Positions 9,093-20,283 are shown, numbered from the stretch's first letter. The stretch is DNA of 24,365 nt from Saccoglossus kowalevskii (GCF_000003605.2 NW_003131864.1:175859-200223); one strand, 5' to 3'. The notes: generated from the sequence alone by a model not told the origin. Numbers and translations: made by a program.

Positions 9093-9169
9093 GTTGCATT
9101 GAATGTATTTAACTCATATTAAAACTCTTAATGTATAAACCACAAAAGTAGCGACAATTCATTGTGCAG

Positions 9170-9235
9170 ACGTGACTGGATTACGAGTTACAACAGGATT
9201 ACTCCACGGAAAGATTGAACCGCCGCACATTATTG
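9170..9235 (+). CDS. Candidate exon 2 of the EGF-domain gene (66 nt, phase 1-1)
   Basis: The segment follows a CAG acceptor at 9167-9169 and ends at a perfect donor G|GTAAGTA at 9236. Joining its first two bases to the last base of exon 1 keeps the frame open throughout and leaves one base at the end. It is therefore a symmetric 1-1 exon of 66 nt, the type that can be skipped or shuffled without a frame change. It would encode Asp followed by VTGLRVTTGLLHGKIEPPH and IIG, a linker-like peptide without cysteine. The piece GLLHGKIEPPHIIG loosely resembles the start of discoidin (F5/8 type C) domains, where G-x-x-x-G-x-I-x-x-x-x-I recurs, but the usual opening Cys is missing. The weak pyrimidine tract lowers confidence. 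No third exon was found. Confidence 0.42.
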
Positions 9236-10672
9236 GTAAGTATGTGAGAACAAGCATTCCGTGAAAGTTACTTAACGACAATAGTCAATAAAACACTCAC
9301 TCACCCGCAGTACGTTGGGGTCAGGGATTGTGTAAAGCAAAGCGCATTAAGGTGACACAAAAGCAATATTTATTTGAATATCATGGGGCCTGTTCGGTCT
9401 AACACAAAAACGCTGCCATGACAACCCAATTGACACTTTTTTGGATTTTTAGAATCAAAGATATATACACACAATGGGCTAAAGTAGTATTTAAATACTT
9501 CATAACATAAAGAAACACCATCAGTAAACTCGTATACTGTATTTATAAACCTCATTTTATTGGACTTATACATCTGCAACATAGTGTACCTCGAAATCAA
9601 TTGACTTTTCCATAGCATTTTGTTATTTTGAAATTCGGGGATCATAACATATGCTACCTGTTTATATGTGAAACAATACATTTTTTTACAGAAAGTATTT
9701 CGTGTTTAAAAAATTAATCAATTTGGTTAGGTGCTAACAAGAAAAACACATTAACCGATTCATGTACGCCAATCTCTGTTCTTCCCGACTGTCTGAGGTA
9801 TTTGTATATTTATCACGAACTTAAGATCATATCTTGATTTGTGTGTGCTCAACCAAGAAACCGTTTCAACAAATTCAATATAAACACAACATGGCGATGT
9901 GACGTCTTAAACACAGTGATACAATGTATCTATGGATACATTGAAACTTAATCTTATGAAGACAATGAAGTAATTACAATATATGTCGTGCGATTTCATC
10001 ACAGTGAGAAACTAAGAATATCCAATATAACGACAGGAATGCTCAGTCAAGAGTGCATGAATACTATTCTCAAGAGTAATATAATGAGATAAATACGAGG
10101 ATCTCTGGGAAGGAGAATGGAGTCTGGTCAAAACGCCATGTTTGTTTTTATTATTAGAGGAAGTCTACGCGCGTAATCATTCCATATTTGGAACGCGCAT
10201 TTGCTAATATGGTAGGATGGAAATACCCAGTACAATACCGCAAAAGTACAGCACGCTGTAACTTATGGCGTTACTGTGACTGATGTATAATAATACTCAT
10301 TATTATGGATATTTAATTTCTGAAATACACACGTTGGAAACATAGTGAAAATTCAGAACAAATCAACACAACGTCAGTTAGGTTTTTGTTCAATTTTGAT
10401 ACTTTGCAACCATGTGCGAAAGCCCGATTCTAAACTGTTATTTGTTAGTTTCCAAAACAAATGATTCCTTTTCCACCAATCATTAATTTATGTAAACATT
10501 AGAAAATACATAAATAAACAAATCCGGAAAAACTGAAAAAAACTTATTAGATTGAAGGTGATTGAAAGGGCGAATAGCAATTCGGCGACCACGTTGCAGC
10601 TGGCTATTTCGTACAGTAATGAGAGACAATCATAGTGTTAGTTATACTACTACTCTGCCGCTATCGGTAATT
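9236..10672. other. Gene-free stretch, possibly intron 2
   Basis: No further exon of the EGF gene is recognised. The longest frame (minus 9370-9681) has no known domain. One perfect inverted repeat is listed separately at 9922-9943. Confidence 0.4.
9922..9943. repeat. Short perfect inverted repeat
   Basis: CAATGTATC (9922-9930) and GATACATTG (9935-9943) are perfect 9-bp arms with a 4-base spacer. Confidence 0.6.
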
Positions 10673-10795
10673 AACGGACTGTTGTAGGGCTGAAGTTCGA
10701 TAAAAATCCGAAGCATCTAAGGCCGAGGATTCTTACCTGACCGAAACTTCAAGTAATACAGCGAACTTAGCGTGTGTTTTTCGCTGCAGTCCGTT
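10673..10795. other. Nested inverted repeats that could fold as a branched structure
   Basis: An outer 9-bp stem AACGGACTG (10673-10681) / CAGTCCGTT (10787-10795) encloses two inner stems. Stem 1 pairs TGAAGTTCG (10691-10699) with CGAAACTTCA (10742-10751), with one bulge, and continues inward through 10701-10709 / 10727-10735 with one mismatch. Stem 2 pairs CAGCGAA (10759-10765) with TTCGCTG (10780-10786) and abuts the outer stem. Together these form a three-way-junction layout. It could be a small structured RNA, the remains of a foldback transposon, or chance. There is no tRNA-like B box and no known RNA family signature. Confidence 0.35.
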
Positions 10796-10810
10796 TACGG
10801 GTCGTGTGTT

Positions 10811-10831
10811 GTTACAGTGTACGTGTGTAAC
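10811..10831. repeat. Short inverted repeat beside the branched segment
   Basis: GTTACA (10811-10816) and TGTAAC (10826-10831) flank GTGTACGTG. It extends the inverted-repeat-rich block that begins at 10673. Confidence 0.4.
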
Positions 10832-13060
10832 GTGAACACAAACCATTCTATCATTCTGTGTTGAGAGAACGAATTGTTTTGACATTCTAAAGTTTTATTG
10901 GTATATATATATATATGAGAACTCAGATGATTTCACATGACATCAAATTCATCGGTCTGCTATAGAACTTGAGTTCCTGACATAAACAGTCTGATTATAA
11001 CGTGGCATGATATATAGTATGAATCACACGTGGAGCAGGATGTGATCACTCTTTTTTAAACACATCACATCACTTGTTGGCTTATGTATTTCTTGTTCTG
11101 TGTTAATGAGTTGGTATTTGTGAGATTGATTGTCAATAATGTTTTTATTTTTGTACATTTAAAATAAATACTGTGTTATTATTAAATATATTGATTAGTA
11201 TGAAGTAATGTCTACTACACAGTAATTCGATTCAGAAGTAGTCGTGTAATTGAATATTGACTTATGATGGTAAGCTACCGAGGGAGTAAGAGTTATATAA
11301 TGATCTCATTACACATAATTGAAAATGTATAAAGATAATATAGTGGTATATAGTAATAATGTAGTTGATTGTATATTGTTATTTCCATAATTCTTCGAAT
11401 AATTTTGTTGTAAATATTGATAATATTTTTGACAACTGTATACTAATTGCTCCAACAATGAGGGTGGTTGTCAACAGAGAGCAACACAGAACTACAATAT
11501 TGTTGCAGCGCTAGACTTCCAGTCACCGCAATATAAATCATTTTAATATACAACAAAACGTGTTACTATAGTAAGTGAAAACTGTCAATAGTAACTCGTA
11601 ACATTTGCTTTATATTTGACAGCTTTTCTAAAACATTTTTCACAGTGAAAAAATAAAATATATCCAGGTTTTAACATTGAATACCTTATTATTGCAATAA
11701 AACATTTAACACTGGAAAAATATGATATTGCGTCACTCGTGATCAAGTGAATCATCTTCTTTGTGAAAGTGAGGTTTCTGAATAAAGGTTTATACAGTTT
11801 TTATAAAAGTGTGTCAACATTCCAAAAAAGTGTAAAATATAATTATAGTTGTACATCCGGCGCTCCAATTGGGTTGTCAACTCCAACATGACGTCACACT
11901 CACATTAAATCTCCTCATTTCGTAATTCATTTGATAATACTTACTGTAGAGCCCGTTAAATAACGTGGAAAGCATTAAGTAGGCGGCACGCTCGAGTGTT
12001 TGACATTTGACAGTACATTCTTCAATGCGCGAAATTGCCCAATGTCGCATTTCAATTGTGACAATGACTTAAATTTTTGCAGCTGACAAATTGCCATTAA
12101 TCTGTGTGATTATTATCCAAGGAATACTATCCATACCACATGAGTAGTACTTTGGGTGCTTAATTTCTGTAGCAGCGATGCGTGTCGGAGATTGCCGCGG
12201 AACCATCAAGTCTGTTTATTTGCAACGAATATAATGTTATTAGATCTTAGTGCAAGACACCGTGAATGCTATAATTTGTAACCAAACGTGAAGATAATAA
12301 GTATGATTTGATTTATTTTTCATTTTGATTATTACAGAGTAAATATAGTTGCGTAAATATTCGTAATTTAAGTAATCAACCATAAACAATCAATCTTTAA
12401 TTAATTGAAAGGTTTTTAATCTTCCTAAGAGATGAGGATAATAACTATTAAAAGTGTTAGGGGCAAGGTGTCAGGATGGATAGAGTCGACATGTGTATTA
12501 AAAGTAAAGCATTATCAATATCCAAAGCGTGATTTCACAGAAAAAAAATACTCAGCGTAATTGTGATTTTTTGCACTATAAAAAGCATATTATGCCTTTA
12601 CGTATGATTGGCACTCTCTCTCAATACGAAAACATCGTCTAGCCATGCGATTAAGGTTTGTAGCCGATCATCCGAAGTTGCGATATGAGTAGGAAGTAGG
12701 CATAACTAGCTTAACAGCCATTTTAAAGGTAATTTAAAAAAAGAGTATTATCTGATTCACGTTTTAACAAAAGACATTAGTATGCCGTGTTTCTCTCGAT
12801 TCATTGGTGCTGGACTGCATCCTGATTCCATTACTGCGGACTAGATTAGCTGTAAACTATTTTTACCCCCATTTTGCTTATCACCATAACTGATGCATTT
12901 ATATATCTTTGATTATGGTAATGGCGAATACATTACCATTATGCAAATGATCTCTCCGTTATAGAATGTCCTCCCCGTCTGATGGCAACTATATGTGCAC
13001 GATGCACACATTTCTGATCAGCGGCAATGTTTAAACGCAAGCTTTCTGATAGTTATTTTT
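10832..13060. other. Gene-free AT-rich stretch
   Basis: No ORF or RNA gene is supported. It contains a TA microsatellite (10902-10916), a CACGTG at 11027-11032, a perfect CRE at 11889-11896 and an ATGCAAAT octamer at 12941-12948. The region is otherwise without recognisable structure and may be intronic. Confidence 0.45.
10902..10916. repeat. TA dinucleotide microsatellite
   Basis: A short run of alternating T and A. Confidence 0.9.
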
Positions 13061-13097
13061 GATCCGGTTTGATCCGGTTTGATCCGGTTTGATCTGG
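13061..13097. repeat. 10-bp tandem repeat, 3 perfect copies plus a partial
   Basis: GATCCGGTTT occurs three times exactly (13061-13090), followed by a degenerate GATCTGG. The 10-bp period is close to one helical turn, placing each CCGG on the same face of DNA. Confidence 0.92.
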
Positions 13098-13415
13098 GCG
13101 ACCGGAAGTTTCTATGTGTAGGATTTATAGCTGTACAGCAGTACAAATAATGTGTAATTTGGCTAATTCTCAGAGGGCTTGTCAACATTGAACAGTCTGT
13201 GCAAACACATATGCATTTTGTATCTAGTTTGGAACGCATATATACTATGTACAGTACGGTGCAATATACATGTATTCATAATTCACATCGTATACAATAA
13301 CGTGAGTATTGTGAAATATGAATTTTTTGATATTTGTGAAGTTTGGTATTGGCAACACAAATGCTGTACCACGAAAAGTATTGTTTATTGTAAGATTATA
13401 TATGTACATGTCACA

Positions 13416-13478
13416 GTTGCCGCGCTGCGTCGCGTTGGATGTAACGCCCCACGTAACGTTACACGGCGCGTGTAAAAC
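13416..13478. repeat. GC-rich palindromic patch
   Basis: In AT-rich surroundings this patch is dense in CpG. It contains GTAACGTTAC, a perfect 10-bp palindrome at 13452-13461. Overlapping it is TTACACG-GCG-CGTGTAA (13458-13474), perfect 7-bp arms. Its left part, GCTGCGTCGCGTTG, resembles ACTGCGTTGCGTTG near 23384. It may be a fragment of a palindromic transposon. Confidence 0.5.
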
Positions 13479-16400
13479 ACGTTCTGTGTCGTAAGCACAG
13501 TAACACAGCATGGGAGTTATTTAGTGAATAAAGGACAATGCACGGCTTATTGCTCGATAAAATGACATTGACGGGGATGTGGCGAGACAAAGTTATGGAG
13601 AAAAATGAAGTGTATTTATCGCATTTGTATTTCAGTTAGAGTAGGGTGTTCTCTTACCAAACTACGTGCGACAACACCTCAGTGGTTTTTCAAATGAAAA
13701 CGACCAGAGTTTGTTAACTTGAAAGATCCGTGGTGGGTTTGTTTGTTTGTAGGGCTGCACGTGTTATAGATAAACCAATGAGAACGCTTGTTTCAATAAT
13801 GGACAGTCTATGTTATTATAATGTTTCATATTGCGTACTGGATTCTTTTCGTTCAGAGTATTTCTCTCCGGAGATTCATACAAAACATTTACTTTTATGA
13901 ACAACAACATCAGCGAGATCATGCAGCAGAAAATTCAAAAGTCGAACCATGTTGTATACTGCGTATTGTTAGTCAACATCATCCGTAGAAATGGAGCGTG
14001 TTCTATAAAATGCTTTATCGTTCTGCACTTTCTGTAAACGAGCCGAAAATGTTTCAATATATATTCACCGGTTGACATGTGGTACTTAAAACTCTACTTG
14101 TATTTATATCATCATCGCGGCATGAAACCATCAAAAGGCGTCACGTGGCGACTTGAAGCATTGATATTCATGGCCGGAGGTAGAACACGTTCACTTGTCT
14201 TACATAATGTCGTGTCGGATACAGTTTAGTAGCCTCTAACCACGGAGTGACGGATGACTATTAGCTTTGAATACATGAAGAATATTAAAATACACACAAC
14301 ATGGCATTTATCAATAGAAGCACAATAACACATGGCATATATGTGCAGTACAAAGCTAGTCAGTTCATCCCCCAGGCAATCACCAGTCACTCGTAATCGC
14401 ATATCTGCTACTGTACAAGTTTGTGGGCGATAATAACGCAGTGGAATTGTTTTATTATCTCAGACTAGTCAATTATGCCGTGTATTACAGCCGTTAAAGT
14501 ATAACGTATGTAATGTTCTGCTTATCAAATGCTGTCATCATTTCAATCATCAGTTTTTGTGTCAAACATTATTGAGTGTTAATAAAAGTAAAATGAAATA
14601 AAAATATTGTCACAAATGTTTTCAATTTAGAGCGAACCTCAGTGCGGCCTTAATTTATAGTTGTGTATATTCTAAACTTTATTTCAAATCAACTGCAGTG
14701 GTTTAATTTTGTTTTAATTATAACTGTAGCTTGGATGGGCATTCGCATTGCTTGCAATTAAACACCATGGAGACCACTAATGGATGTCTTATACCTATAG
14801 TATGCAGTTGATATCAGTTCGAAACATAAATCAATATAGAGTTCAGTTTATATGTTTGCAACATACAAAACATAACACGGCTCCAGATTATTTCTCAGAA
14901 TGGGGTCGCGCGTTGAATGCCTTAGGGGTTAGAGGACAGAAATATTCGATCATTCACACATGGTGTAGATGTAAAGAGAAAACATACACCAATGACTAAA
15001 GTAAAGTAGTCATTAAATTAAAGTGTTCTCCTAGCTCAATTTAGTTTAGTATCACTGTGAATCTAAATGTTTTAAAATATGAAACATTGTTGTTCCCACT
15101 TTAAAAACTGTTCTATAATTAAACGTATTAAGAATTTCTCTTAAAAACGCAAATGAGTTATTTTACCACTGTTTTAAAATAAATCACTTTTATTGTGGTT
15201 AAAGTGTTTATAAGCTTGTCCTCGCTTTAAATCACTTAAAGTTTCTATAATATGCATAAGTGTATATGATGAAATAACTTGCAGTTCATATTTTTATTGT
15301 AACATTTCAGAGATGTTTTGCACATAACACATGCTTCCAATAGAAACACGTATTGAAAAGTGTTACCACCGGGGACATGTATAAAAGTGTCCTTGAAATA
15401 TGTATTTAAAAAAAGTTTACCATCGCAACACTTCGAACTCTCCCGCAAAAACACAATCTGAATATTGACAATGTAACACAGACACATTTTAAAATGTATT
15501 TCCACATTATATCATATATATATATGAACAAATCATATCAAATGATGCTTTTTATGATCAAAAACTTTGCACTATTGTACATAATCATAATATATGATAA
15601 ACAAATAATAAAGTGTTTATTCCTAAATATAAACACTGATAAGGTAAGTTTAAGTATAACATTTAAAAAAACAGACATATGTAGTTGTTGTAAAAACTAA
15701 TTCCAATCGCACGAAGAAGTGTCCTCGACTTATGTGCGGCTGAATAAGTACCTTATGTGTTTACTGGAATTCTAACCTTTCATAAAACTGTAGATACAAT
15801 AACATCTTTGAACCATTTCTTCATCGACATAAATGAAATTTCTTCCTATGTTGTATTGTTGTCTCGAATGCAGTCTCTCAGGGTACATCAAATTCCTGTG
15901 AAAAACAAAATATAGTGAAACAAATAAAAAAAGCATTAATTTCAAAAACGGGCTCTGCAGAAATAAATTTACTCTATTGAAATTCCATTCGCACTTAATC
16001 CCAGAATCTGCATATATGCACTACCTACATCCGTTCTATTTCGTTAATCTGTCCCTTTTCTATATGTTAAGTGGTTTGATTGCTTATTTTCACCACTTTT
16101 AAAATTACCCCCTAAAACGGGAAGTATGGTATTTTAAAACTATATTTACCCAAAGTTCTTCTGGCATAGAAGACGAGGGCACTGAACCAACAATAACCAT
16201 AATAACAGGAAAAATCTGAGGAATATAATATTATCAAAATCCAGTGAGTAATGTTTAATTAATTATCAATATTTTTTCAAGCAATGTGATATTTGAATCA
16301 GAAATATGCGGTGTAAAATATTATTGTTGTTATAAAGTAACGCACATACAATATGAAAACGGAAATATGACCACGCCGATAACAAGAATTGAACTGCATT

Positions 16401-17448
16401 TTCCTGTTAAAATCTGCCTAACATTTCTATGATTTTATTTGGTCAGATCATGTCTCTGGCAAGAAAGTTATGCAGTATAGAATTGTCTGGTCCTGTAAAT
16501 GTTTGAGTTTAATCAGTTGTCGTAACAACACGGACATATTGAAATGAATGGAGGCCCCAGCAAACGACAATGCAGTACACAGTAGCTCTATCAATTACAC
16601 TTTCCACACGTTTCGTAACGGAGTAACAATATATACCGTCAGATTTATTTATGATAACTTCCGGTCCTTTCTTTCTTCATAAAACCTAAAAGGCATCATT
16701 CGGTCCAAATTGTTGTTGCTTCTGTAACGAATATGCCACCTGCCCACACACTACCGATAGTATAATTCAATAATTGATTGAGCGTGCGCACGACACAAGT
16801 TACCAGTTACTTGAACACGTAACATATAATAGTGTTCATCATGAACACAGTCGTTTAATAAAGGTATCTCAAAATATTTGCAAAGAAGTAGGAAAGTAAA
16901 TTATTGTTCAATATATTTGTTTTTCATATTGTATTTATTATATTAATAAAATTAGTTAAATGGTTATTTATTATTAGAGACTTAGAGAAGCTCGTTTAAA
17001 TTATACGCAAATTTGGACAGGTGTTGTAATCATCATATTAGATGGAATTCAACACTGATGCTCTGTCAATATGATAATAGCTATGAAGAAAATGAATGGA
17101 TGATTAGATCACAGGGAATGAATGCCTGTTTAACGCACCGTCGTCCAGCTTACTAACTCGAGCAATGATAACAACACCGTGCATGTTTAATTCCATCGGT
17201 CATTAAACTTGTGACAGGTACATGGTATGCACAATCCCAAAATATATGAATATATAAAGGTGTTATTTATTTAAAAAAACTAAAATCAATTAATATGTCG
17301 CTAATGCACAGTATGTCTGCTGACAATGGTGACGTGTGTGAGCAGTTTTTTTTCTAATAAATATGCTGCATATAGTATTGTGTCTATTATAGATGCATAC
17401 CGTAGACGACATTCACAAGTGTCCTGTATATGAACACTTATATAGAGA
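13479..17448. other. Long gene-free stretch
   Basis: I see no exon, RNA gene or recognisable transposon protein. The short ORFs (for example plus 13831-14037, minus 15245-15505) look random and AT-driven. CACGTG occurs at 13758-13763 and 14142-14147, and a near-palindrome at 16832-16848. The segment 15010-15250 is rich in TTTAAAA and AAAGTGT words and may be distantly related to the array at 17449, but I cannot align it convincingly. Confidence 0.45.
16832..16848. repeat. 17-bp inverted repeat
   Basis: GTGTTCAT-C-ATGAACAC has perfect 8-bp arms around one base. Confidence 0.65.
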
Positions 17449-17775
17449 GATGTTTTAGGTTGAAACATTGCATGTGTGTTTGTTTTTTGAAGTATTTCAA
17501 AATAAAACAGTTTGGAAGAAAAGTGTTTTAGTAACTCTCATGAATTTGTGTACATGTCCTTTACAGAACCATTCATAATCAAGTGTTTTACTTGAAACAT
17601 TGCATGTATGTTTGTTTTATGAAGTGCTTCAAAATAAAACAATACTCTCATGTGTTGTATACATTAATACATTCACAGTCTGTTGTTTTGGGTTGAAACA
17701 TTGTTGGCAATTTTGCTTTCTGACGTGTTTCAAATTGAACAGTTTTGGGAAAAATGTTTAAATAACATGTGAGAA
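17449..17775. repeat. Degenerate tandem array, three units of about 90-130 bp
   Basis: Three head-to-tail units start near 17449, 17582 and 17683. Each begins with TGTTTT followed by TTGAAACATTG, then a T-rich segment with GTTTGTTTT or its equivalent, TTTCAAAATAAAACAG or a relative, and ends with CATG-containing sequence. Unit 2 lacks about 25 bases present in unit 1, and unit 3 is the most diverged. The units encode nothing. The array may be an old satellite or the tandem core of a non-autonomous transposon. Confidence 0.75.
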
Positions 17776-18308
17776 TGCTCAGATGTGATTGGAACTACAC
17801 CGTTCACCAAATGCGGAGTATCAAAATCCATTAGGGCGCTCCGTACTTAATTCACCACGTGTCCCGATTTCCAGTTGTACTTACAGGTTAGTAAGACCAT
17901 GTAAGCGTACATACAATTAATTCATCCACAACCTGGTGCTTGACATAAAAAAACTGTTTGCTGAAGGTCATGCCATGACCATCTCATGCGTTGAATTACG
18001 TCACCTTCTGCGATTGTCTAGTTGACGTATATATACCATAATGTTCACTTACGAGTCCGCAGACTTTTTACTCAATTTTGTTAATACTGCTTGCGTAAAG
18101 TCAGATGCATTAAACCATAAATTCCCTATCAATAAACACGTTAATGACACATTTATATCCCCGTAAAACAAGTAAAGGTGTATTTTTGTGTGTTCACAGT
18201 GTGCTTAATTTTCGTCAAAAAAGTGTTTTAATAACCCCGAAAACAATTTTCTAACAATTCTACATCACTACTGTTTTGATAGAAAATACAAGTGTTTTAT
18301 AATATAAT
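17776..18308. other. Gene-free stretch with GTGTTTTA copies
   Basis: No gene is seen. GTGTTTTA recurs near 18223 and 18292, matching the start of units in the preceding array, so fragments of the same repeat may extend here. CACGTG lies at 17856-17861. Confidence 0.4.
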
Positions 18309-18355
18309 ACACGTGTTTTAATTGCAAAAGTAATCTTTCAATTAAAACGGTGTGT
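18309..18355. repeat. Inverted repeat / hairpin built on GTTTTAATTG
   Basis: GTTTTAATTG (18315-18324) and CAATTAAAAC (18339-18348) are perfect 10-bp arms with a 14-base loop. With one bulge the pairing extends into flanking ACAC / GTGT. It ends a run of GTGTTTTA motifs that starts in the 17.5-kb array. Confidence 0.7.
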
Positions 18356-19281
18356 TTTAATGAAAAACATGAAAGTTCTCCCATGATTTACAATGTACGT
18401 TTCATCGATTATTTTTGTTATGTCGAAATAGGATATAAATATACGGAAAGTCTAGTCGGACTGGAGCTACACATATTGTGTAATCTGAAGATGAAAACGT
18501 TATTCACACTCAACTGCCTAGTCGCCACACATTGGGCATGTTATTTTATTCTTGACTCTTCGATCAGGCAATATTTATGTTGCGTGACCAGTATCCTGTT
18601 CACACAGCCCGTTACAATATTACTGTTACAATATTATTACAAACCTGCATCACACTCACGTTGTAAAACATCGGAAAATGTTACAATATAACACACAATT
18701 TTGCTATTATCTAACTATTTTACAGCAGAGATATCTTACGTAATCAGTTCACAGTCTTTACGCGCTCTTTAACTAGTCAAGGTAGTTTATCGCCATCAAG
18801 ATTCCATGCAAGTCGTGATCATTGGATTACAGAATGGCTTATTCGGAGTAATCCCAAACGAACGATTTTGTTTGCTTTGAGAAGAATTAACATATTAGGG
18901 TGTGATCAACGCATACGAATGATATACAAGCACATACACGTTCCTCAAATGATTAACCTGTCATCTCGGCGTGTGCAGCACCCGTCTACAACTAAAATAC
19001 TATTATAATCCTTCAAACCATTTTCAACTGGCACCCACTACACATCGTACACATGTTTCCTGCTCAGTGGATCACCCTTTAATAATATTTTACAAGGCAG
19101 GCTAGGGGCGTAACATAAAACGTATGCAATGGCGTACGCTATAAGCAAGTGTGTGTTCCCCGTGTTTATATAAATATAGCGCAATCCCCCTATTCTGAGC
19201 TCCAATCCCACCTCTCGTCCTTGGTAGCCCAAGTCGCTCAAGTTGATCATCCGCCGGCAATTAGGAAACTGGGTCCACAAC
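18356..19281. other. Gene-free stretch
   Basis: A 113-codon plus-strand frame (18350-18691) has no recognisable domain and a low-complexity AT-driven composition; I do not call it a gene. A 14-bp duplication is listed at 18611-18638. The minus-strand frame 19038-19364 overlaps the presumed 3' end of a LINE relic and is not recognised. Confidence 0.4.
18611..18638. repeat. 14-bp tandem duplication
   Basis: GTTACAATATTACT is followed directly by GTTACAATATTATT, differing at one base; a third GTTACAATAT lies near 18679. Confidence 0.75.
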
Positions 19282-20000
19282 TTTTCTTTTTTTATTTGCG
19301 AATATAAAAATACATAAAGGAAAAAGAAGCTGGAACGAATAGAAACATGAGAAATAAAAGACATTAAAAAAACAGAACAAAAGACAATAAAGGAATTAAT
19401 TAGTTAAACTTAATTTCACAAAATATTAAACATCAACAATATTCCATTTTCTATTAAAAGTATCCGTTTTCAGATTTCAAAGTAATTTTTGAAAGAAAGT
19501 TCAACCTGAGTGGCATCTGGTATACAGCTGTTCTTATGGAATGAACAGAGCTTATATTTATAAAATAGTTTAATACAAGTGTATTGTCGCTACCAACACC
19601 AAGCATAATATCTACATTTGATGAATTAATAGCTGTTTTGTCAATTTCCTTCACATGACCAAACATTCCCCCCAAAACTGTCTAGCGAAAGTACATGTAA
19701 AATATGTTCTAAAGATTCAACATCATAATTGCAGACGATACACAAAGAACACAGCTTTCCACAACTTTACGACTGCACGCTATCACCCTCTCAGACTTCC
19801 GCTTGTCGTACATAATGTTTTTGTTTTGCGTCAATGCTGCAAGGCCTGCCGACCACTTGAATACCGGAGTGAATACATCGTCTCTCACATCAGGTGGTTG
19901 AGTATACATTTTCACAAATACGATATATACAATTCAGGTATCTCCCCCAATATAATAAGTTCATGGTTGGGTATACGTTTTCCAATTGATGTGAATATTC
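19282..20000 (-). pseudogene. LINE 3'-end relic, minus strand (diverged)
   Basis: The minus strand carries pieces of the C-terminal zinc-knuckle region found after reverse transcriptase in non-LTR elements. In one frame (about 19660-19750) it reads CSLC ... CNYDVESLEHIL, the C-x2-C ... E-x-x-H pattern. It continues in a different frame (19454-19675) with LGVGSDNTLVLNYFIN and IRTAVYQ, like the LILG...N..I...K segment of such proteins. After a stop at 19454 there is about 160 nt of untranslated sequence ending in AATAAAAAAAG-like text on the minus strand (19282-19297). That is consistent with a LINE 3' terminus with poly(A). The upstream limit is a guess. The relic is frameshifted and inactive. 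Confidence 0.55.
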
Positions 20001-20270
20001 TAAAATGCATATCTGATATATGAATTCTTGTATTCAGATGTGGAAGCTCAATATTATAATATTATACGTATTTTTAAAAAACACAATCGTCTATACAAAC
20101 ACCATAAAACAAGAGTACAACTTCTAATAATATCCCGAGTAATGGTATACACATGTCCTGTGAACATGTTCGCTAATGTACAACAGTCCGAACCATATAT
20201 CATGTTTGTATTATAATCGCATTAATGACGGTTATGTAAATCATTCGTAAAGTGAAATAAAAATCTGCCT

Positions 20271-20283
20271 GTTGCTAAGCAAC
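20271..20283. promoter_or_regulatory. Palindromic X-box-like site
   Basis: GTTGCT-A-AGCAAC is a perfect 6-1-6 inverted repeat matching RFX half-sites. No TATA box or gene is visible beside it. Confidence 0.3.

Larger units (their letters stand above)
7953..9169 (+). other. Presumed intron 1 of the EGF-domain gene
   Basis: It starts with a perfect GTAAGT donor and, if the candidate second exon is right, ends at AG 9168-9169. A possible branch point (CTTAAT) lies about 40 bases upstream of that acceptor, but the pyrimidine tract is poor. It holds a 13-G run (8720-8732), an inverted repeat at 8110-8130 and a 12-bp palindrome at 9081-9092. The short ORFs within it (for example 8396-8602) have no recognisable domain. 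Confidence 0.45.

Noticed and set aside
12172-12240. Possible exon after TAGCAG at about 12175
   Set aside because: The phase-compatible frame continues without a donor and soon stops; no domain match.
18350-18691. 113-codon plus-strand ORF rich in Tyr, Leu and Cys
   Set aside because: AT-driven composition, starts inside a repeat hairpin, no domain recognised.
19655-20023. 122-codon plus-strand ORF, among the longest in the window
   Set aside because: It is antisense to the LINE relic on the minus strand, where the zinc-knuckle signal is seen.
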